A stretch of DNA of 64,000 nucleotides from the NCBI RefSeq assembly GCF_040712315.1, contig NC_134019.1:30967873-31031872 (forward strand), in the 5' to 3' direction. The position numbers and the translations under genes are program-made. The notes below the pieces were generated by a model. The model saw only the letters and a list, made by a program, of their open reading frames with translations, was not told the origin of the DNA and searched no databases. This DNA is from Castanea sativa. Lineage: Eukaryota; Streptophyta; Magnoliopsida; Fagales; Fagaceae. Each line of letters starts with the position of its first letter. The stretch's first letter is position 1. Below are positions 57,783-64,000 of the stretch, piece after piece.

Positions 57783-57984
57783 AGAAAATATTTTTGTTAC
57801 ATTTGAAATGCATTTTTTAGCTTACTTTATAATAGAGGTTATTCAGTTATATGTATACAAAGCATATTCATATTCTATGTATTACTAAATGTATTAAATT
57901 CACCTTAATTCTACATTAGGATAGCTGCACTGACCTCCTTCAGATTTTCTAAAACCATAATAAACACTCCCTTGATTCAAATTG

Positions 57985-58122
57985 TACATAAACCTCCATA
58001 TTTTTTCAAAATAAACTACACTCACCTCCCTATTGCTCGAGGAGAACATTATATATACTAACAAAAAAGAAAAAATTCCTTAAATTTTGCATATTTCCTC
58101 TTTTGCCCTTCCTTTTTAAATG

Positions 58123-58162
<40 letters not shown>

Positions 58163-59010
58163 AATTCATGGAAAAGAGAAAAGATAAATTTATTTTAATC
58201 CAAATTCAATAACAAAGAAAAATACAAAAAGGACAAGAATGTTGCAAGATTCAAAATAGGTCATCAAAGAAACATAATATTTTTTGGGGAATTCTAAGGA
58301 AGAATGTTGATGTTATTTTTGTCAATGGCTTTGGTGCCAGACTAATAGCAAGACAAAATACACCCCCCCCCCCCCCCCCTGCCCCATGCTTAGTGATCCA
58401 CTAACACTAAGCAATGTTTTTCCTTTCACTTTTACTTCCTTTTAATCTAAAGGTCAACAATAAGCTCCAAAATTAATGGTGGGATAGTCCTCCCTTATGT
58501 ATTGATAATTGGCAATGATTAAAGGATACAATTCAAGCAATTTCCTCCAAAACACCCTTCAGCCTCTGCCCTTCATTAGTTTTTGTAAACATACAGTCAG
58601 AAAGAGCACTGTTGCAACTCGATGAATGATGCGAACACTTCTCGTAGTTTATTTGTAGCTCTTAATTTAGCTCAAATTCATTAAGAGGGAAAACATAGTG
58701 CTCCACCATAAGTTTTTTATATTTTCCTAATGTGATTTCTTGATGGAAAATATTATATTTCCTTGAATCTTGCAATATTATATTTTTGAACTTTTCTTAT
58801 TTTAGGTTGTTATAGAATTTCGGTTAAATAATTCATCTTTTTGCTTTTTAACCCATTAGTTATAGATTCAAAAATGAGAATTTCATTTGAAACTGAGGAT
58901 AAAGAGGAAATATAAAATTTTATAAATTCATTTAATGGATTTAGCAATGTTAAGTTGGAGGAGAGGTGATTGTAGTTTATTTTGCAAAAACTAAGGAGGT
59001 TTTTGTATAT
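57985..59010. repeat. Distant inverted repeat, possible TIR element of about 1 kb
   Basis: acataaacctcc...caaaataaactacactcacctcc at about 57985-58040 is matched by the complement at about 58955-59010 (ggtgattgtagtttattttg...ggaggtttttgtat). Between them lie a CT microsatellite (58128-58158) and a 17-C run (58363-58379), but no gene. No target duplication was defined. Confidence 0.45.
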
Positions 59011-59021
59011 TTAAAATATGG

Positions 59022-59205
59022 TCATGCTAACGAGTACCTTTAGGGAATTGATTAACAATCCATTTTAGGAAAGTTTTGATACTACTTTTATGAGAAATGA
59101 AAAAAAGCTGTCAAAACATTAATTATTATTTTTTTCCTTTTCTCATAAAAGTTTTATTCAAATGGATTATTAACCAATACCCTGAGGGCATTCATTAGTA
59201 TTTCC
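59022..59205. mobile_element. Fold-back MITE of about 180 bp
   Basis: Left end gctaacgagtacctttaggg and the inverted right end actaatgaatgccctcaggg pair over about 40 bp, including gattaacaatccatt and aatggattattaacc. The flanks aaaatatgg and aaagatatgg may be a 9-10-bp duplication, suggesting Mutator type. Confidence 0.6.
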
Positions 59206-59251
59206 TTTAAAGATATGGGGTGGTCAATAAAATTTCAAAATAAATCTTTGG

Positions 59252-59559
59252 TGTTGTGAAATCATAGAAATATATAAAACAAAGTAAAAGGAACAAGAAA
59301 TATATATTAATAAACTCTTATATTCAAGTGGTCATCCACAATTCTTTTGATCTCTCTTAGATGTGTGTACAATAACAAAAAAGTAATCCCACATATTTAT
59401 AGGACCTTAGAATGCTTGTAGAGTTTATGAGATAAGGTTGTAATAATGAGTACACTTATGAATATACATCTACCCTATAGGCTTAATACATTTCACCCTT
59501 TACACATCCCAAGTAACCTTTTCATTCTCTAAAGTTTACACATTCCAATATTTCTAACA
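59252..59559 (-). repeat. 3' LTR of Copia D (308 bp)
   Basis: Plus-strand ends are TGTTGTGAAATC and ATATTTCTAACA. The partner LTR is outside the window, so the left boundary rests on the TG terminus only. Confidence 0.65.
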
Positions 59560-59959
59560 CTTCCCCTTGGATGACCACTTTCTAAGAATATGCCTCATTA
59601 AAACCTTGCCAAATAAAAACCCTGTGGGAAAAAATTTTGGCTAAGGAAAAAGAGTACAATATTCTTGTATAACTTCTAGTGCCTTAGGATTGCCTCATTA
59701 AAACCTTGCAATGGAAAACCTAGTAGGAAAAAACCTTAGCGAAAGAAAAAGAGTACAATCAGCATACATCCTTTAGAAAGTTTACTCCCCCTCATGAGTA
59801 CATAGAACTTCCATTGTTCATGGTAAAAATATCCTTAAGTTGACGTATGCCAATGTTATGCACCATCTTCTTAAAAGTCGTAGTTGGTAATAGCTTAGTG
59901 AACATATCAGTCAAATTATCACATGATTGTATTTGCTTGACGTCAATATAGCTACTCTT

Positions 59960-62900
59960 CTAGAGCTCATATGTATAAAAGAATTTTGGTGCAATATGCT
60001 TGGTTTTATCAACCTTGATATAGCCTCCTTTAATTTGAGTGATACAAGCGACATTATCTTTGTATAATATCGTTGGATTATTCTTTATTGATGATAATTC
60101 ACAGTTCTCATGAATATGTTGAATTACTGATCTCAACCAAACACATTCACGACTCACTTCATGAATTGCATTAATTTCTACATAATTTGAGAAAGTAGCA
60201 GAAATTGTTTGCTTAACAGATCTCCATGAAATAGCAATATTTCCATAAGTAAATAAATATCCTGTTTATGATCAGCCTTTGTGTGGATCAGAAAGGTAAC
60301 CTGCATTAGCGTATCCAACTAACTATGGTTTTGATCCATTTGAATAAAATAATCCCAAATCAGTAGTCCCACGAAGATAACGTAAAATAGGCTTAATTCT
60401 ATTCCAATGTCTTCGAGTTAGTGTCGAACTAGTAAGTTAACTGCAAATGCTATATCAGGTTGTGTAATTTGTAAGATACATCCAAGCACCAATTGCATTA
60501 AGATATGGTACTTTAGGACCAAGAGTTTCTTCATCATCTTCTTGTGGTTGAAATAGATCTTTCTTGATATCAAGTGACCGACCCACCATTGGAGTGCTTA
60601 AAGGATGAGCTTTATCCATGTAAAATTTCTTCAAGACTTTTTCTGTGTACGTTGATTGATGAACAAGAATTCCATTTGGAAGATGTTCAATTTGCAGGCC
60701 AAGACAAAAAAAAATTTCTTACCAAGATCTTTCATCTCAAATTCATTCTTTAAACCATTTGCTGTTTTTGTTAACTCTTCTGGAGTCCCTACAAGATTAA
60801 ATCATCAACATATATATTGCAGCAATAGCAAATCCAGATTCTGATTTTTTAATAAAAACACATGGACAAATTGGATTATTCTCAAATCCTTCTTTCAAAA
60901 GATAGTCACTGAGGCAATTATACCACATTCGCCCAGATTGCTTTAACCCATATAAGGATCTTTGTAGCTTGATAGAATACATACTTCGGGATGTAAGATT
61001 ATATGTTTTAGAAATTTTATATCCTTCAGGGATTTTCATGTAGATATCATTATCTAATGATCCATACAGATATGCTGTAACAATATCCATTAATTGCATA
61101 TCTAAATTTTCTTTTGCTACCAAGCTAATTAAAAATCTAAATGTAATTGCGTCCATTACAAGAGCATATGTTTCTTCATAATCAATACTAGGTCTCTGCG
61201 AGAAGCCTTGTGCTACAAGTCGCGCTTTGTACCTTATAATTTCATTTTTCTCATTTCGTTTATGTACTAATACCCATTTGTATCCAACAGGCATTACACC
61301 TTTAGGTGTTCGGACTACAAGTCCAAAAACTTCACGTTTACTTAGTGAATTTAATTTTGCTTGAATCACCTCTTTCCACATTGGCCAATCATTTCTACAT
61401 TGACATTCATCAACAGTTTGTGGTTCATATTCATTTTCATTACTTTTGGTAATATCAAAGGCAACTTTATATGAAAATATGTTGTCGACAACGATTTTAT
61501 TTCTATCCCATATTTCTCCTGTATGTACATAATGTATTGAGATCTCGTTATTTTCAGGTACCTAATCCTCTTTAGGGGATAACTCTTCAAGAGGTTTATT
61601 TTCAGGAGATTTTTGTTCATAAGTCTTGGATAGATCAATTATTTCTGTAACTTGTTTCCTAGGAATAGCTTCTTTATGGGCTGCAACTTGTTTTTCTTGT
61701 ATTTTTCTCTTCTGGGGAATTATATCTTTAACACCGACAGGTCTTCCATGCTTCAAGTGTGGCTTTGATTCATTTGTTGCTGTATTAACTGATTGTCCTA
61801 TAGGGTCTTCAATCCGTGCTGGAGTATTAGCAGCCGAAATATGAGATTTCACTATTTTCTTATTGCCGGTGAATACATCCGGTAATTGATTTGCAATTCC
61901 TTGTAAATGAATAATCCTTTGAACTTCCAGTTCACATTGATTTGTACGAGGATCAAGATGAGATAAAGTCAAAACATTCCAAGTAATCTCACGTCGTGCT
62001 TCAGGCAACGACTTTTCTCCCCATAATGGTGGGAAGATTGTTTTATTAAAATGACAATCCTCAAAACGTGCCTTAAAAACATCACTAGTTAGAGGCTTAA
62101 GATATCTAATGAAAAACCCGTATAAATTCCAAGTCTTCGTTGAGGACCCATCTTAGTGCATTGTGGGGGTGCAATAAGTACATATACAACACAACCAAAT
62201 GTGTGCAAGTGAAAGATATTTGATTGTTGGCCAAATACAAGTTGCAATGGTGAGAATTTATGATAAGCAGATGGCCTAATGTAAACTAATGATGCAGCAT
62301 GTAAAATAGCATGACCCTAAGCAGAAACTGGTAATTTTGATTTCATAAGCAAAGGTCGAGCAATAATTTGAAGTCTCTTAAAAAGTGATTCAGCTAAACC
62401 ATTTTATGTATGTGTATGGGCAACAAGATGTTCAACATCAATTTCAATTGACATGTAATAGTCATCAAAAGCTTGATATGTGAATTCACCAGCATTATCT
62501 AAACGAATTTTCCTAATTGGATAATTAGGAAATTATGCTTGCAACCTAATTATTTGAGCAAGAAGCCTAGCAAATGCAACATTTCTAGTAGAAAGTAAAC
62601 ATACATGTGACCATCTAGTTGATGCATCAATTAAAACCATCAAATACTTGAATGGACCACAAGGTGGGTGTATTGGTCCATATATATCACCCTGAATTCT
62701 TTCTAAGAAAGATGGACATTCAACAACAATCTTTGAATGTGATGGTTTGGTAATTAATTTACCTTGAGAACATGCACTACATGGATAATCACTAGGTAAA
62801 AGAATCTTTTGGTTCTTTAAGGGATGTCTGTGAGTGTTTTCAATAATTCGACACATCATTATTGATCCTAGATGTCCAAGATGATCATGCCAAAGCATAA

Positions 62901-63992
62901 AAACCTTTGGGTCCGAATACTTCTGGTGTATTGTAACATTTGTTTCAACTACTCTCATTGTAGTATAATATAACCTAGAAGAGAAAATATACAGTTTTTC
63001 TAATGAGCTTCTGGCCCGATCCTATTGAAGTAATATAAAGAAACTATTTACTGCCTTGTTATTAGTTTCAATATGATAACCATTATAACATATATCCTTA
63101 AAGCTGAGTAAATTTCTGCTTGATTAGAAGAATACAAAGCATCATCAATACAAAGTTTTGTGCCCTTTGGCAACATGATAATCGCTCTTCTAGAGCCTTC
63201 AATTAAGTTTGATGAACCTGATATGGTATTGACATTGGCTTTGCATAATTTGAAAATATTTTTTATCTTTAAGGATCATATGAGTTGTTGCACTGTCTAC
63301 TAGACAAAAATCTTCTCTATTTATCTTGGAATTGATTCTACTAGTATGACCCATGCATCTTCATATATGCAAAACATAAATTAAACTTTATTACTTTAAA
63401 CATAAATAAAACATATCAAATACTTATTACAATGCCATAATATAATGAAAGAGAAATAATTATTTGGTATGGACATTTCCATCACTAATCAAATTATCAA
63501 AATTTCCATCAACATCCTCAAAAAAAAATCAAAGATATCAAGATGAGTTCCATTCACTTCAGGGAATGGAGTAGAACCAGTCAAGTGAGATTGGTGGTTT
63601 TTCAACAAAAGCTCATTATTTTGTTCAGCCACTAGAAGACATGATATCAGTTCAGAATATTTTGTGAACTTACACTCTCGATATTGTTGTTGCAGGAGCA
63701 TATTCGAGGCATGAAATGTAGTAAATATTTTCTCTAACATGTCTTCCTCAGTGATTTTTTCCCCACATAATTTTAATAGTGAGATTATTTTAAAAAGTGT
63801 AGAATTGTACTCACTCGCACTTTTAAAATCTTGCAACCTCAAGTTTAACCAATTATAACAAGCTTTTGGGAGGATTATAGATTTTTTATTCTCATGTCTT
63901 TCTTTTAAATCATTCCATACGACAAGAGAGTCTTTCACTGTAAGGTACTCAGATTTTAATTCTTCATGGAGATGATGGCGAATAAAAATCAT
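59960..63992 (-). pseudogene. Copia D gag-pol polyprotein, inactivated
   Basis: Gag at 63992-63489 (RHHLHEELKSEYLTVKD, LRLQDFKSASEYNS, GEKITEEDMLEKIF) is open. The gag-pre-integrase zinc finger and start of the integrase core are at 62958-62533 (WHDHLGHLGS, CSACSQGK, GDIYGPIHPP). A linker rich in Pro and Lys is at 62008-61562. The reverse transcriptase is at 61381-60797 (KARLVAQGFSQRPSIDYEETYALVMD, LYGLKQSGRMWYNCLSDYL) and breaks where the YVDD box should be (IYMLMI at 60797). RNase H words (LYKDNVACITQIKGGYIKVDKTKHI) are at 60157-59960. Multiple stops and frameshifts separate these pieces, so no working polyprotein is made. Domain and motif words are standard for Copia. Confidence 0.88.
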
Positions 63993-64000
63993 TGATTTTG

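Larger units (their letters stand above)
59252..64000 (-). mobile_element. Copia element D, minus strand, cut by the window edge
   Basis: The 3' LTR lies at 59252-59559 on the left and the coding region runs leftward from beyond 64000. The polypurine tract (cttccccttgg on the plus strand, 59560-59570) adjoins the LTR. Domain order on the minus strand is gag, integrase, linker, reverse transcriptase, RNase H, LTR. The 5' LTR is outside the window. Confidence 0.88.

Noticed and set aside
1..64000. Bacterial-style operon, phage or plasmid features
   Set aside because: Introns, nuclear tRNA, plant transposon classes and AT-rich spacers show this is plant nuclear DNA. No prokaryotic gene clusters are present.

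Overview
This is nuclear DNA of a flowering plant. The evidence is a UGT73-type glycosyltransferase with a plant PSPG box, a chloroplast m-type thioredoxin gene with a long intron, a nuclear tRNA-Arg, and dense layers of plant Copia, Gypsy/Tat, LINE, SINE, hAT, CACTA and MITE sequences. A woody eudicot seems likely, but the genus cannot be fixed from the sequence alone.

Layout. 1-125 is the end of a CACTA transposon. 126-2870 is a duplicated flank (F1) carrying a solo LTR and a LINE fragment. 2979-8057 is a decayed Copia element (A). 8453-9862 is the one intact glycosyltransferase gene (UGT1). 11045-12560 is a hAT-type element and 12718-15967 a 5'-truncated LINE. 16258-21412 is UGT pseudogene 2, split by Copia element B (16753-21375). 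21646-33427 is a hAT-like element that has swallowed a complete Tat-lineage Gypsy element (22285-33160). 33767-36840 is a second copy of the flank (F2). 36848-39541 is an AT-rich, internally repeated insertion. 40097-49351 is UGT pseudogene 3, cut by three insertions: a TIR element, a long solo LTR and Copia element C, which itself carries a MITE. 49859-51772 is another hAT-type element containing a SINE and a fold-back element. 52050-52122 is tRNA-Arg(UCU). 52533-55621 is a thioredoxin M3-like gene. 59252 to the right edge is Copia element D on the minus strand.

The window is a decaying tandem UGT73 array formed by duplication of a gene plus its flanks, with F1/UGT1, UGT2 and F2/UGT3 still aligning outside the insertions. 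Because the copies serve as empty-site references, several insertions can be defined to the base with target-site duplications. The working host genes are UGT1, tRNA-Arg and the thioredoxin gene.

The most interesting element is the Tat retrotransposon. It has near-identical LTRs and a gag-protease frame that ends at UAG in a CAG UUA context, matching the viral readthrough consensus. Its pol carries two RNase H domains. A 151-bp tandem array and a three-exon antisense gene, with splice phases that keep the frame, follow pol.
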